From Eubacterium sp. AF36-5BH (GTDB taxonomy: Bacteria > Bacillota > Clostridia > Lachnospirales > Lachnospiraceae): 64,000 nucleotides of DNA. Below, piece by piece: positions 39,614-49,178 of this stretch. The position numbers and the translations under genes were made by a program. The DNA lies in the NCBI RefSeq assembly GCF_003460505.1, contig NZ_QTVG01000002.1, positions 210,174-274,173 on the forward strand, read 5' to 3'. Each line of letters begins with the position of its first letter. Position 1 is the stretch's first letter. The notes beneath the pieces were generated by a model. It made no database searches and was not told the DNA's origin. It worked only from the letters and a program-made list of their open reading frames with translations.

Positions 39614-41446
39614 ATGATTAGAGAAGATGTTAGAAACATTGCCATTATTGCCCATGTAGACCATGGTAAAACAACTTTAGTAGATGAACTTTTAAAGCAA
39701 AGTGGTGTTTTTAGAGAAAATCAGGAAGTTGCTGAAAGAGTAATGGATTCAAATGATATTGAAAGAGAAAGAGGTATTACAATTCTTTCTAAGAATACAG
39801 CAGTAACTTATAAGAATACAAAGATTAACATTATTGATACACCGGGCCATGCTGATTTTGGTGGAGAAGTAGAACGTGTTCTTAAAATGGTAAATGGTGT
39901 TGTTTTAGTTGTTGATGCTTTTGAAGGTGCAATGCCTCAGACAAGATTCGTTTTAAAGAAAGCATTAGAATTAAGCTTACCTGTTATTGTATGTATCAAC
40001 AAGATTGACAGACCGGAAGCAAGACCTAACGAAGTAATTGATGAAGTATTAGAGTTATTTATCGACTTAGATGCTAACGAAGATCAGCTTGAATGTCCTT
40101 TTGTATTTGCATCAGCAAAGCAGGGATTTGCCAAATTAAAAATGGAAGATCCTGATGTAGACATGAAGCCTTTATTTGAAACAATTATTGATTATATACC
40201 TGCTCCAGAAGGTGATCCTGAAGCAGATACACAGGTTCTTATTAGTACAATTGACTACAACGATTATGTAGGTAGAATCGGTGTTGGTAAGGTTGATAAT
40301 GGTACAATCAAAGTAAATCAGGATGTAGTTTTAGCAAACTATCATGATCCTGAAAACACAAAGAGAGTAAAAATCAGCAAACTTTATGAATTTGAAGGAT
40401 TAAATAAAGTAGAAGTTAATGAAGCAACAGTTGGTTCAATTGTAGCTATTTCAGGTATTGCGGATATTAGTATTGGGGATACAATCTGCTCAATCGAAAA
40501 TCCAAAGCCAATACCATTCCAGAAGATTTCTGACCCAACAATTTCTATGCAGTTTATGGTAAATGACAGTCCACTAGCAGGTCAGGAAGGTAAGTTTGTT
40601 ACATCTCGTCATTTAAGAGACAGACTTATGAGAGAATTAAACACTGATGTTTCTTTAAGAGTTGAAGAAACAGATGAGAAGAATTCATTTAAAGTATCAG
40701 GTCGTGGAGAACTTCATTTATCTGTACTCATTGAAAACATGAGACGTGAAGGTTACGAATTTGCAGTAAGTAAAGCAGAAGTAATTTACAAGGAAGATGA
40801 ACGAGGCAAGAAGTTAGAGCCAATGGAAATTTGTTACATTGATGTACCTGAAGAATTCTCAGGAGCAATTATTGAAAAATTAAGTAACAGAAAAGGTGAA
40901 TTACAGGGAATGGCACCAACAGGTGACGGATTTACAAGACTTGAATTCTCAATTCCATCAAGAGGTCTTATTGGATACAGAGGTCAGTTTATGACTGACA
41001 CAAAGGGTAACGGTATCATGAACGCAATGTTCGATGAATACGGTCCTTATAAGGGAGAAATCCAGTACAGAAAACAGGGTTCACTTATTGCTTTTGAAGC
41101 AGGTGAAGCGATTACTTACGGCTTATTTAATGCTCAGGAGCGTGGTACATTATTTATAGGACCTGGCGAAAAAGTATATTCAGGTATGATTGTAGGTCAG
41201 ACAGGTAGAGCTGAAGACATCGAAGTAAATGTTTGTAAGACAAAGCATTTATCAAACACAAGAACATCAAGTTCTGATGAAGCTTTAAGATTAGTGCCTA
41301 AGAAGGAATTAAGTCTTGAGCAGGCATTAGAGTATATTGATACAGATGAATTACTTGAAATTACACCTGAAAGCCTAAGAATTAGAAAGAAAATATTAGA
41401 TCCAACATTAAGAAAGAGAGCTAATATTAGAAAACAGAATCAGTAA
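39614..41446 (+). CDS. typA: Ribosome-associated GTPase TypA/BipA
   Basis: 610 residues. G1 [15 protein letters not shown], switch region [16 protein letters not shown]3 [14 protein letters not shown]4 [10 protein letters not shown], then EF-G-like domains and the BipA-specific C-terminus with [21 protein letters not shown] translational GTPase linked to ribosome assembly and stress, acting on 70S ribosomes. Start has AAGGAG. A 267-base upstream region holds no recognised regulator beyond a possible TTGAAA/TAAGAT promoter near 39439-39467. Confidence 0.97.
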   Translation: MIREDVRNIAIIAHVDHGKTTLVDELLKQSGVFRENQEVAERVMDSNDIERERGITILSKNTAVTYKNTKINIIDTPGHADFGGEVERVLKMVNGVVLVVDAFEGAMPQTRFVLKKALELSLPVIVCINKIDRPEARPNEVIDEVLELFIDLDANEDQLECPFVFASAKQGFAKLKMEDPDVDMKPLFETIIDYIPAPEGDPEADTQVLISTIDYNDYVGRIGVGKVDNGTIKVNQDVVLANYHDPENTKRVKISKLYEFEGLNKVEVNEATVGSIVAISGIADISIGDTICSIENPKPIPFQKISDPTISMQFMVNDSPLAGQEGKFVTSRHLRDRLMRELNTDVSLRVEETDEKNSFKVSGRGELHLSVLIENMRREGYEFAVSKAEVIYKEDERGKKLEPMEICYIDVPEEFSGAIIEKLSNRKGELQGMAPTGDGFTRLEFSIPSRGLIGYRGQFMTDTKGNGIMNAMFDEYGPYKGEIQYRKQGSLIAFEAGEAITYGLFNAQERGTLFIGPGEKVYSGMIVGQTGRAEDIEVNVCKTKHLSNTRTSSSDEALRLVPKKELSLEQALEYIDTDELLEITPESLRIRKKILDPTLRKRANIRKQNQ

Positions 41447-41479
41447 TATTTGATTTTTATCAGGTATGTGGAAAGCATA

Positions 41480-41516
41480 AAATCGTGTGTGAGTTTTAAT
41501 CGCACACGATTTTTGC
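41480..41516 (+). terminator. Terminator of typA
   Basis: Stem around AAATCGTGTG / CGCACACGATTT (from about 41479 to 41514) with a T-run. Confidence 0.8.
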
Positions 41517-41658
41517 GTTATTATTGAAAATTAATTGCACAAAAAAGTTATTTTTGACACATTCTTAAAAATAAAATCAATTACTAAATTCCTAAAGTAA
41601 AATGTAAGAGTAGCATTTAGCTGACAATATTTTAATATTTACCGGAGGAAGAATAGTA

Positions 41659-42723
41659 ATGAATTATGAGAAGTTTGTAAAGGAAGTTAAAAGAGGGGTT
41701 GAAGACATTGTTGAAAAGGAATTAGGTGAGGGAGTAGTTGTAGTACGAAATGTTTTAAAGAACAACAATGTTAGAAGAAAAGCCATTAGTATTGTAAGGA
41801 AAGAAGAGGTGGCTACACCTACGATATATTTAAGAAATTATTTTGTAGATTTTAAGCATGGAAGAGACATGACAAATATATGTACTGAGATTTTTAATAT
41901 GTATTTATATAGTATGGATAGCTTTAATGCAGATATAGATTTAAGAGACATAGCAGATTTTGAGAAAGTAAAGACCATGATACATTATAAGTTGATTAAT
42001 TATGAAATGAACAAAGAATTATTAAACAAAGTACCTTATTTAAAATTTTTAGATTTGGCAATTGTATTTTATATAATGGTTTCGGAAGATGGGGAAGGTC
42101 AGGCAACTGCATTAATTCATAAGGAACATTTGGAAGGATGGGGAATTTCCAGAAAAGAACTTAGGGATATTGCGTTCAAAAATACATGGGACAAATTCCC
42201 TGTTGTAGTTACACCAATGGAAGATATTATTTCAGATATGATATTAAAAGATATATTAGGAGATGAAGACTGGGTGGAAGATGAGTTTGGAAGTAATTAT
42301 GGAAATGGATATGGAGACGAATTTGGAGAAAGTTTTGAAGGTGATGATGGCGAAATAATAAGTGAAGATACGATGTACGGCGATTACACTTACGGAGAAC
42401 TTAAGACTTTAGTAAGAGAAGAAGTTAATAATATGAAAATAGAAGATGTTAATATGTATGTTATGACCAATACTATGAAATTAAATGGTGCAACCTGCAT
42501 TACATATCCACATGCAATAGAGAAATTTGCCAGTGAACATGATAGTGATGTATACATTATTCCAAGTTCGATACATGAAGTGATTTTGATTCCAGATATT
42601 AGTTGCTCAAGAGAGTATATTGATGAAATGATAAGGGACGTTAATCGAAGACAGTTAGATCCGGTAGATGTATTATCAGACCATGTTTATATGTATAGAA
42701 GAGATATTGGTGAGATAGAATAA
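41659..42723 (+). CDS. DUF5688-type protein
   Basis: 354 residues, soluble. N-terminal part KFVKEVKRGVEDIVEKELGE with the NNVRRKAISI and PTIYLRNYF segments is what I associate with DUF5688, a family common in Lachnospiraceae. An acidic Gly/Glu/Asp-rich stretch (about 205-240) splits it from a C-terminal region with SSIHEVILIPD and a conserved-looking Asp/Glu patch. Function unknown. CGGAGGAAG site. It ends 2 bases before an opposing tRNA gene with no terminator between. Confidence 0.75.
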   Translation: MNYEKFVKEVKRGVEDIVEKELGEGVVVVRNVLKNNNVRRKAISIVRKEEVATPTIYLRNYFVDFKHGRDMTNICTEIFNMYLYSMDSFNADIDLRDIADFEKVKTMIHYKLINYEMNKELLNKVPYLKFLDLAIVFYIMVSEDGEGQATALIHKEHLEGWGISRKELRDIAFKNTWDKFPVVVTPMEDIISDMILKDILGDEDWVEDEFGSNYGNGYGDEFGESFEGDDGEIISEDTMYGDYTYGELKTLVREEVNNMKIEDVNMYVMTNTMKLNGATCITYPHAIEKFASEHDSDVYIIPSSIHEVILIPDISCSREYIDEMIRDVNRRQLDPVDVLSDHVYMYRRDIGEIE

Positions 42724-42725
42724 AA

Positions 42726-42797
42726 TGCATCTGGCCAGAATCGAACTGGCATTATCGCCTCCGGAGGGCGACGTTCTATCCATTAGACTACAGATGC
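42726..42797 (-). tRNA. tRNA-Arg (anticodon CCG)
   Basis: Minus strand, 72 bases. Acceptor GCATCTG / CAGATGC (42797-42791 with 42733-42727), discriminator A, anticodon stem TCGCC / GGCGA around CTCCGGA giving CCG, T arm with GTTCGATTC. The CCA end is not encoded. It reads CGG, a rare arginine codon in this AT-rich DNA. Confidence 0.95.
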
Positions 42798-42908
42798 ATA
42801 GCCTTTATTTTACATTAGAATTAAGAAGGGTTCAATACCTGCTAAGTTGAATTTTAGTTTTATTTTTGATATTATGAGAGAAATTGTTGAATAAAGGAGA
42901 TGTGAAAC

Positions 42909-43823
42909 GTGGATAATCCAAAGGATTTCGAAGAAGATGAAAATAAATTATCCAAGGAAGAGCTTGATGCACTTCTAGAGGAAGTAGAAAACGATAGCAG
43001 ACAGGTAGTAAGAAGAGAACAACCTGTAAAAAAGAAAAATATTAGATTTGATATGATAATTGCAGCAGTTATAGCATTTGTTATTGTAGTTGGAGGTGTT
43101 TTATTAGTAAGACATTTTGTTGTTAATACTCCATCAAAGGCAGAGAAAGCTGTAGCTGAGAATCCACTACAGGACGATAAGTATCCTGAAATAACTGACG
43201 TTGTAAAAAATTATCTCAATGCTTTTTTAATTGAAGATGACGCAAAGAGAGCTGAGATAATCGCACAGTATGTTGGAAACTTATATGACATTAACAGCGT
43301 GAAGCAAAGAACTTATGTATCGGAATATAGTGATGTTGAATGTTACACAAAGAAAGGTCCTTATGATGACACGTATGTAGTTTATGCATATTATCAGATG
43401 GGACTTAAGAATATTGACACAACAGTTCCTGCAATTAGCAGATTATATGTTGTTAGGGATAAGAAAACAGGAAATGTTTATATTCAAAATGATAGTGGTG
43501 ATGATATTCAAAAATACATGAATAAAGTTACAAAAGATTCTGATGTTCAGGATTTATTAAAAGATGTTCAGGAAGAATTTGAAAGTGTTAAGGCATCAGA
43601 TCCTAAGGTTAAGGCTTATTATGATGCTATTAATGCTAAAGCAAATGAAAAGAAAAATGAGACTACTACAGGAACTTCAAACAATAAGAATGAAACAACT
43701 GCATCTCATACATCTAACAATGCAACAACAAAAGCATCTGTGACAACACAGGCACCTACTACAAAGGTGAATAGTACAACAAAGCCACAGACAACAGCTT
43801 CAAAAAATAACAAAAACAAATAG
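42909..43823 (+). CDS. Unknown membrane-anchored protein with Thr-rich tail
   Basis: 304 residues. A charged cytoplasmic N-terminus (about 1-46, acidic then basic), one membrane segment (about 47-68, MIIAAVIAFVIVVGGVLLV), a soluble domain of about 160 residues containing NYLNAFLIEDDAKRAEIIAQ, and a low-complexity Thr/Asn/Lys tail (about 250-304). The central domain looks like an NTF2/SnoaL-type ligand pocket in general pattern, but I cannot claim it. GTG start at 42909 with AAAGGAG. thiN starts 19 bases later, so they are co-transcribed. Confidence 0.65.
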   Translation: MDNPKDFEEDENKLSKEELDALLEEVENDSRQVVRREQPVKKKNIRFDMIIAAVIAFVIVVGGVLLVRHFVVNTPSKAEKAVAENPLQDDKYPEITDVVKNYLNAFLIEDDAKRAEIIAQYVGNLYDINSVKQRTYVSEYSDVECYTKKGPYDDTYVVYAYYQMGLKNIDTTVPAISRLYVVRDKKTGNVYIQNDSGDDIQKYMNKVTKDSDVQDLLKDVQEEFESVKASDPKVKAYYDAINAKANEKKNETTTGTSNNKNETTASHTSNNATTKASVTTQAPTTKVNSTTKPQTTASKNNKNK

Positions 43824-43842
43824 AAATTAGTAGGTCAAATAA

Positions 43843-44451
43843 ATGGAAAACGTATGTTATATAGTTGGTGCCGGAGATAACTCCGGTACCAATTTTACTA
43901 AAAAAGAAAATGATTTTGTAATAGCGGCAGATGGCGGTTTTGAGAAAATACACCAACTTGGAATAGAACCTGATTTGGTAATAGGTGATTTTGACTCTTT
44001 AGGATATGTTCCTGTTGGTGGCAATGTGGAAAAGCACAAAGTAATGAAAAACGAAACAGATATGATGATTTGTGTTAAGACAGCATTGCACAAAGGCTTT
44101 AATAACATTGTGATTTTCGGAGGAACCGGTGGAAGGATAGACCATACTTTTGCCAATATACAAACACTTTTATATGCATCACAATTAGGAGCCAACATTA
44201 AGATGGTTGATGGTAATAACACATATACAGTTGTTTCAGATGGTTCGATTTCAATAACAGGAAAAGAAAAAAATATATTTTCGGTTTTTGCGATAAACGG
44301 AGTTGCTCATAATGTTACAATAAAAAATGCATTATATAATATAGAAAACTATAAACTTGAGGAAAACAGACCTTTAGGGGTAAGCAATCAGTTTGTAAAT
44401 GCAAATCCTGTTATATCAGTTGGAAAAGGAAGTCTTCTAATTGTATATTAA
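43843..44451 (+). CDS. thiN: Thiamine pyrophosphokinase
   Basis: 202 residues, normal length. Motifs: ADGGFEKIHQLGIEPDLVIG, GDFDSLG, KNETDMMI and GGTGGRIDHTFANI. It makes TPP from thiamine and ATP. The riboswitch and thiT that follow 80-200 bases later give thiamine uptake and activation in one locus, though thiN itself lies upstream of the riboswitch and is not under it. Confidence 0.92.
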   Translation: MENVCYIVGAGDNSGTNFTKKENDFVIAADGGFEKIHQLGIEPDLVIGDFDSLGYVPVGGNVEKHKVMKNETDMMICVKTALHKGFNNIVIFGGTGGRIDHTFANIQTLLYASQLGANIKMVDGNNTYTVVSDGSISITGKEKNIFSVFAINGVAHNVTIKNALYNIENYKLEENRPLGVSNQFVNANPVISVGKGSLLIVY

Positions 44452-44484
44452 ACTAATCAGATATGTATACAATACTTTGCCAAC

Positions 44485-44513
44485 TTGACAAAAAATGTTA
44501 AAGAATATAGAAT
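44485..44513 (+). promoter_or_regulatory. Promoter of the TPP riboswitch-thiT unit
   Basis: TTGACA (44485-44490), 17-base spacer, TAGAAT (44508-44513). Confidence 0.85.
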
Positions 44514-44529
44514 AAATAATGAAAAATAT

Positions 44530-44610
44530 GTCGCTAGGGGTGCCGGATGGCTGAGAGATGTATGTCGACCCTCACTACTTGATATGGTTAGTACCATCGT
44601 AAGGAAGCAT
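44530..44610 (+). promoter_or_regulatory. TPP riboswitch
   Basis: Conserved thi-box elements in order: CTAGGGGTGC (44534), GGCTGAGAGATG (44549), ACCCT..ACTTGAT near 44568-44583, and GGTTAGTACCATCGTAAGG (44586-44604). TPP binding should lower thiT expression. The thiT ribosome site AAGGAGG lies about 45 bases further on, so translational control is likely. Confidence 0.93.
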
Positions 44611-44663
44611 TTAGTTATGTATAGGTTCTCTGGTGATATTATATTCTAAGGAGGACTTTTTTT

Positions 44664-45485
44664 ATGGAAAAAACAAAGAAAACAGGAACATTGGTAGAAT
44701 GTTCAGTTTTGATTGCTATGGCTTTTGTGTTAAGCTTTATTAAGATTATCGACATGCCATACGGTGGAGCAGTAACAGCGGCAAGTATGTTGCCTATTAT
44801 AATTGCAGGTTACAGGAATGGATTAAAATGGGGACTTATTACAAGTTTTACATATAGTATTTTGCAATTATTAACAGGTCTATCAAATGTTTCTTATGCT
44901 ACATCAACAACAGCTATGATTGCCATAATTCTTTTAGATTACATTGTGGCTTTTACAGTGCTTGGTTTACTTGGTGTTGTTAAGAAAAATAAACATCAGA
45001 CAGGTGCCTTAGTTTTAGGAACATTGATTGTTTGTTTATTAAGATATTTATGTCATTTTATTACAGGTTGTACAGTATGGGCAGGTGTATCAATTCCAAC
45101 AGCTGATGGAGCATTATATTCTTTAGTATACAATGGAGCATACATGATTCCTGAAACTGTAGTTACAGTATATGTTATGGCGCTTGTTTCAAATTCAATT
45201 GATTTAAGAGCAGCAAAACCTGTAACAAGAGAAAAGTCAAAGAACATTATGGCTGTTTTAAATGGCGTATTAGTATGTGGTATAGCAATAATTGTTGACT
45301 TCCTAATTATATTTAGACAAATCCAGACAGAAGACGGATTTAAGATAACACTTATCGCAAATACAAACTGGATGTTAGTAGGTGTGATTTTATTAGTAGG
45401 TGTTATTGTTGGTGGCTTAACTTATGTAATTACTAAATTAGTAGTTTCAAAAAAGAAAACTGTTTTGCCTAGAAGAGAAAATTAA
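44664..45485 (+). CDS. thiT: Thiamine ECF transporter S-component ThiT with C-terminal extension
   Basis: 273 residues. The first ~190 form the usual ThiT fold of six membrane segments, with GYRNGLKWGLITSFTYSILQ, RYLCHFITGCTVWAG and GAYMIPETVVTVYVM. An extra ~75 residues add two membrane segments (about 195-218 and 232-258) and a basic tail. Usual ThiT proteins are about 190-200 residues. It binds thiamine and works with the shared EcfAAT module. The TPP riboswitch in front fixes the substrate. Confidence 0.92.
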   Translation: MEKTKKTGTLVECSVLIAMAFVLSFIKIIDMPYGGAVTAASMLPIIIAGYRNGLKWGLITSFTYSILQLLTGLSNVSYATSTTAMIAIILLDYIVAFTVLGLLGVVKKNKHQTGALVLGTLIVCLLRYLCHFITGCTVWAGVSIPTADGALYSLVYNGAYMIPETVVTVYVMALVSNSIDLRAAKPVTREKSKNIMAVLNGVLVCGIAIIVDFLIIFRQIQTEDGFKITLIANTNWMLVGVILLVGVIVGGLTYVITKLVVSKKKTVLPRREN

Positions 45486-45962
45486 TAAATCAGAAACAAA
45501 CCTTGAAAGAAAATAAAGCTGATTAATAAGCAAATTAATTACTAAAGCGAATTAATTACCAAAACTAATTAATTGCAAAAACGAATAATTAATCATGCTG
45601 AAAAATAAATAATAATATTTATAGATATGTATTTGTGTGAATGTAAAATATAAATAAGGGTATTAGAAATAAATTAAACTATAAACTATTAGAGGGAGAG
45701 TACATGTTCTATAAATTTGTTAGCTGAAGCTGTAACAAAATTGTTGCAGCTTCTTTTTAGCATTTTGTAGCTGAAGTTTCATTTGTTTTAGTTTGAGTTA
45801 AAGTTTTATTGCTTTATATATTAGTTAAGGTTTTTGATAATATACAGCTTCTCTTATCTTATTTTTGTTGACGTTGTTTCTAGTATCATTTATCATTATT
45901 AAGATGTATAATTTAGAAGGATTTATTTAGAATAATTTAAGTTAAAAATACTAAAATAAGGT
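45486..45962 (+). other. Long intergenic region thiT / rluF
   Basis: 477 very AT-rich bases. It holds degenerate AATTAATTACYAAA-like repeats near 45523-45590, a seven-codon ORF and terminator at 45704-45757, and nothing else recognised. Confidence 0.5.
45691..45757 (+). promoter_or_regulatory. Mini-ORF overlapping a terminator (attenuator-like)
   Basis: AGAGGGAGAG (45691-45700) precedes ATG 45704 opening MFYKFVS, stop 45725-45727. The stop overlaps the stem GAAGCTGTAACAA / TTGTTGCAGCTTC (45726-45738, 45741-45753), which is followed by TTTT. The arrangement is that of a translated attenuator, but no regulated biosynthetic gene follows. Confidence 0.4.
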
Positions 45963-46697
45963 ATGTATATGGATAATAAAAGATTAAAAGAACAGAAAAG
46001 TAATACAGAAGAAATAAGATTAAATAAATTTTTAAGTGATGCAGGTTTTTGCTCAAGAAGACAGGCTGACAGATTAATAGAAGAAGGGCATGTTAAGGTA
46101 AACAACGAAACTGCTTTGATGGGGCAGAAAGTAAATTTGTTAGACAAAGTTACTGTTGATGGAAAAGAAGTTTCAAGAGAAGAAGAACAGATTGTTATAG
46201 CTTTTAATAAGCCTGTTGGAGTAGAATGTACAACTGACAAAAATAATCCCGATAATATTGTTGATTATATTAACTATAGGAAGAGAATTTATCCTATTGG
46301 AAGATTGGACAAGAATTCTCAAGGGTTAATATTGTTAACGAATGACGGGGCGTTGGTTAATAACATTTTAAAAGCTTCCAATTATCATGAAAAGGAATAT
46401 GTTGTAACTGTTGATAAACCCATTACAGAGGAGTTTATCAAACAAATGTCCAAAGGAGTAAAAATATTAGATCAGGTTACAAGACCTTGCGTTGTTAAAA
46501 AAGTTAATAAACATACATTTAATATTATTTTAACTCAGGGCTTAAATAGACAAATTAGAAGAATGTGCGAAACTCTTGGCTTTAAAGTTCAGAAATTAAA
46601 AAGAGTCAGAATTATGGGAGTGCATTTGGATAATTTACCAATTGGAAATTATAGAAACTTAACAAATAGTGAATTAGATTCATTAAAGAAAAATTAA
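45963..46697 (+). CDS. rluF: RluF/RluB-family 23S rRNA pseudouridine synthase
   Basis: 244 residues. S4 domain with RLNKFLSDAGFCSRRQADRL near 20-40, catalytic GRLDKNSQGLILLTNDG near 117, and LNRQIRRMCETLGF near 195. The RQIRRM and GRLDKNSQGL variants fit RluF/RluB more than RsuA. It modifies uridine in 23S rRNA. The start could be ATG 45963 or ATG 45969; the ribosome site is weak. ligA follows by 40 bases. Confidence 0.88.
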   Translation: MYMDNKRLKEQKSNTEEIRLNKFLSDAGFCSRRQADRLIEEGHVKVNNETALMGQKVNLLDKVTVDGKEVSREEEQIVIAFNKPVGVECTTDKNNPDNIVDYINYRKRIYPIGRLDKNSQGLILLTNDGALVNNILKASNYHEKEYVVTVDKPITEEFIKQMSKGVKILDQVTRPCVVKKVNKHTFNIILTQGLNRQIRRMCETLGFKVQKLKRVRIMGVHLDNLPIGNYRNLTNSELDSLKKN

Positions 46698-46737
46698 AGC
46701 GGTTTATCAAAATATGTAAGTGAGGGGTAGATTTAAA

Positions 46738-48687
46738 GTGGATAAAAAAGAAAGAATCAAAGAGTTAGTAGATATATTAAATAAGGCGAGTAAAGCATAC
46801 TATCAGGATGCAAAGGAAATAATGAGCAACTTTGAATATGATGCTTTATATGATGAATTAGTACAGTTAGAAAAAGATACAGGAATTGTTTTGGCGAACA
46901 GCCCCACTGTTAATGTAGGCTATGAGGTTGTAAGTGAACTTCCTAAAGAACAGCATGAAAGTCCAATGTTATCTTTGGACAAAACTAAGGAAGTAAGTGT
47001 GCTGGCTGATTTCGCGGGAGACAAAAAATCATTATTGTCTTGGAAACTTGATGGCCTTACAGTGGTTTTAACATACCAGCAGGGAAAACTTTTTAAGGCT
47101 GTTACAAGAGGTAATGGTGAAATTGGTGAAGTTATAACAAATAATGCAAAAACATTCAAAAACATTCCTTTAAGCATTCCTTATGAGGGAAGACTGGTGT
47201 TACGTGGAGAAGCCATTATAAAATATTCTGATTTTGAAAAAATCAACAGGGAAATTGAGGATGCTCAGGCAAAATATAAGAACCCAAGAAATTTATGCTC
47301 AGGTTCCGTAAGACAATTAAACAGTGAAATTACTGCTAAAAGAAATGTAAACTTTATAGCTTTTGCCTTGATTAGTGCAGAAAATGTTGATTTTAAAAAT
47401 TCAATTGAGCAGCAATACTTATGGCTTGAACAACAGGGATTTGAAGTTGTTGAAAGAAAAGAAGTAACATCTTCAAATATGGAAGAAACTGTAAAATATT
47501 TTGCAGAAAAAATCAAAGAATACGATTATCCTTCAGATGGTTTGGTTTTAATGTATGATGATATTGAATATGGTTTATCTTTAGGTAGAACTGCGAAGTT
47601 CCCAAGAAACGGAATTGCTTTTAAATGGGAAGATGAACAGGCTGAGACAACTTTAGAATATATCGAATGGAGTCCAAGCAGAACAGGTTTGATTAATCCT
47701 GTTGCAGTTTTTAAACCGGTAGAACTTGAAGGGACTACAGTTACAAGAGCAAGTGTTCACAATATCAGCATAATGGAGGAACTTAAATTAGGAGATGGGG
47801 ATACAATTAAAGTGTACAAGGCTAATATGATTATCCCTCAAATTTCCGAAAACGTAACTAAATCAGGCAAGTGCGTTATACCTGAAATTTGCCCGGCATG
47901 TGGAGAAAGAACAGAAATAAAAAATGACAACGGAGTAAAAACTTTATATTGTCCGAACAAACAATGCCCCGCAAAGCATGTTAAATTATATTCATTATTT
48001 GTTTCAAGAAATGCAATGAACATAGATGGATTATCAGAGGAAACTTTAGAGAAATTTATCGATGCAGGATACATTCACGAATTTGCGGATATATTTAATT
48101 TAAGCAGATATCAGAAAGAAATTGTGGAAACACCTGGATTTGGCCAAAAGTCTTACGACAATTTAATTGATTCCTTAAACAAGGCAAGAGAGGTAGAATT
48201 ACATGCTCTTTTATATAGCCTGGGAATTCCGAATATCGGTGTGGCAAATGCCAAGCTTATTTGCAAATACTTTAATAATGATATTGAAAAAATCACACAT
48301 GCTACAGCAGAAGAGTTAGTTAAAATAGATGGCATTGGTGACAAGATGGCTGTTAAATTTGTGGAGTATTTTTCTGATAAAGAAAATATTAAAAAGTTTA
48401 ACAACTTATTAAATGAATTAACAATTATAAAAGAAGAAAACAACGAAGAACAAAACATGGCAGGTCTTAACTTTGTGGTTACAGGAAGTGTGGAAAGGTT
48501 TGCCAATCGTAATGAAGTAAAAGATTATATCGAAAAAAGAGGTGGCAAGGTTACAGGCTCAGTAACTTCAAAAACTAATTATTTAATTAATAATGATTTA
48601 CTATCAAATTCTTCTAAAAACAAAAAAGCCAAAGAACTGGGTATAGAAATCATTAATGAAGAACAGTTTTTAGAGCGTTGGAAATAA
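46738..48687 (+). CDS. ligA: NAD-dependent DNA ligase
   Basis: 649 residues. Adenylation motif WKLDG with lysine near residue 103, PRNLCSGSVRQL, a zinc finger CPAC...CPNKQCPAKH near 385-412, helix-hairpin-helix repeats (about 430-560), and a C-terminal BRCT domain (about 577-649). It seals nicks in replication and repair. GTG start at 46738 is chosen because TGAGGGG lies at 46721; the in-frame GTG at 46720 has no site. Slightly shorter than the common 660-670 residues. Confidence 0.94.
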   Translation: MDKKERIKELVDILNKASKAYYQDAKEIMSNFEYDALYDELVQLEKDTGIVLANSPTVNVGYEVVSELPKEQHESPMLSLDKTKEVSVLADFAGDKKSLLSWKLDGLTVVLTYQQGKLFKAVTRGNGEIGEVITNNAKTFKNIPLSIPYEGRLVLRGEAIIKYSDFEKINREIEDAQAKYKNPRNLCSGSVRQLNSEITAKRNVNFIAFALISAENVDFKNSIEQQYLWLEQQGFEVVERKEVTSSNMEETVKYFAEKIKEYDYPSDGLVLMYDDIEYGLSLGRTAKFPRNGIAFKWEDEQAETTLEYIEWSPSRTGLINPVAVFKPVELEGTTVTRASVHNISIMEELKLGDGDTIKVYKANMIIPQISENVTKSGKCVIPEICPACGERTEIKNDNGVKTLYCPNKQCPAKHVKLYSLFVSRNAMNIDGLSEETLEKFIDAGYIHEFADIFNLSRYQKEIVETPGFGQKSYDNLIDSLNKAREVELHALLYSLGIPNIGVANAKLICKYFNNDIEKITHATAEELVKIDGIGDKMAVKFVEYFSDKENIKKFNNLLNELTIIKEENNEEQNMAGLNFVVTGSVERFANRNEVKDYIEKRGGKVTGSVTSKTNYLINNDLLSNSSKNKKAKELGIEIINEEQFLERWK

Positions 48688-48713
48688 AAAAATAATATCT
48701 TAAGTATACACAG

Positions 48714-48745
48714 AAAAGCAGTTGACAATACAACTGCTTTTTATT
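48714..48745 (+). terminator. Terminator of rluF-ligA
   Basis: AAAGCAGTTG / CAACTGCTTT stem (48715-48724, 48731-48740), loop ACAATA, T-run. Confidence 0.88.
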
Positions 48746-48800
48746 TATAATTGGATTGTATTACACCAAGTAGTACAAATGAAAAAGAAAGGGGTAAGGA

Positions 48801-49178
48801 ATGCTTACTGTAAATTTCAGTTCCAGAACACCGGTATATCAGCAGCTATACGATGATGTAATAAGACTGGTATCTTTAGGTGTTTTGAAAAGTGATACAA
48901 AATTACCACCGGTTAGAATTTTGGCTACAGAATTGGGAATTAATCCAAATACTGTTCAGAAGGCTTACAAAATGCTTGAAAAAGATGGATATATATATTC
49001 TACAGTAGGAAGAGGAAGTTTTGTTTCTAACAAGTTAGATCAAAACCAGGCAGAAAAAATCCAGGCGAAAAATGATTTGAAAGAATCAATAGATAAAGCA
49101 TATAAAAAGGGGATTACCAAGGATGAAATGATTGAGTTGGTAGATGAAATTACAAGCGGAGGAAGAGTGAATGATTGA
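48801..49178 (+). CDS. GntR-family regulator, YtrA subfamily
   Basis: 125 residues. Winged helix: SRTPVYQQLYDDVIRLVSLG, LPPVRILATELGINPNTVQK and LEKDGYIYSTVGRGSFVSNK (residues 7-75). Only ~45 residues follow the HTH, with a short helical dimerisation tail as in YtrA, not a full effector domain. It overlaps the ABC ATPase gene by 8 bases, so it is the operon's own repressor. YtrA-type operons often respond to cell-wall-active antibiotics. Confidence 0.92.
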   Translation: MLTVNFSSRTPVYQQLYDDVIRLVSLGVLKSDTKLPPVRILATELGINPNTVQKAYKMLEKDGYIYSTVGRGSFVSNKLDQNQAEKIQAKNDLKESIDKAYKKGITKDEMIELVDEITSGGRVND

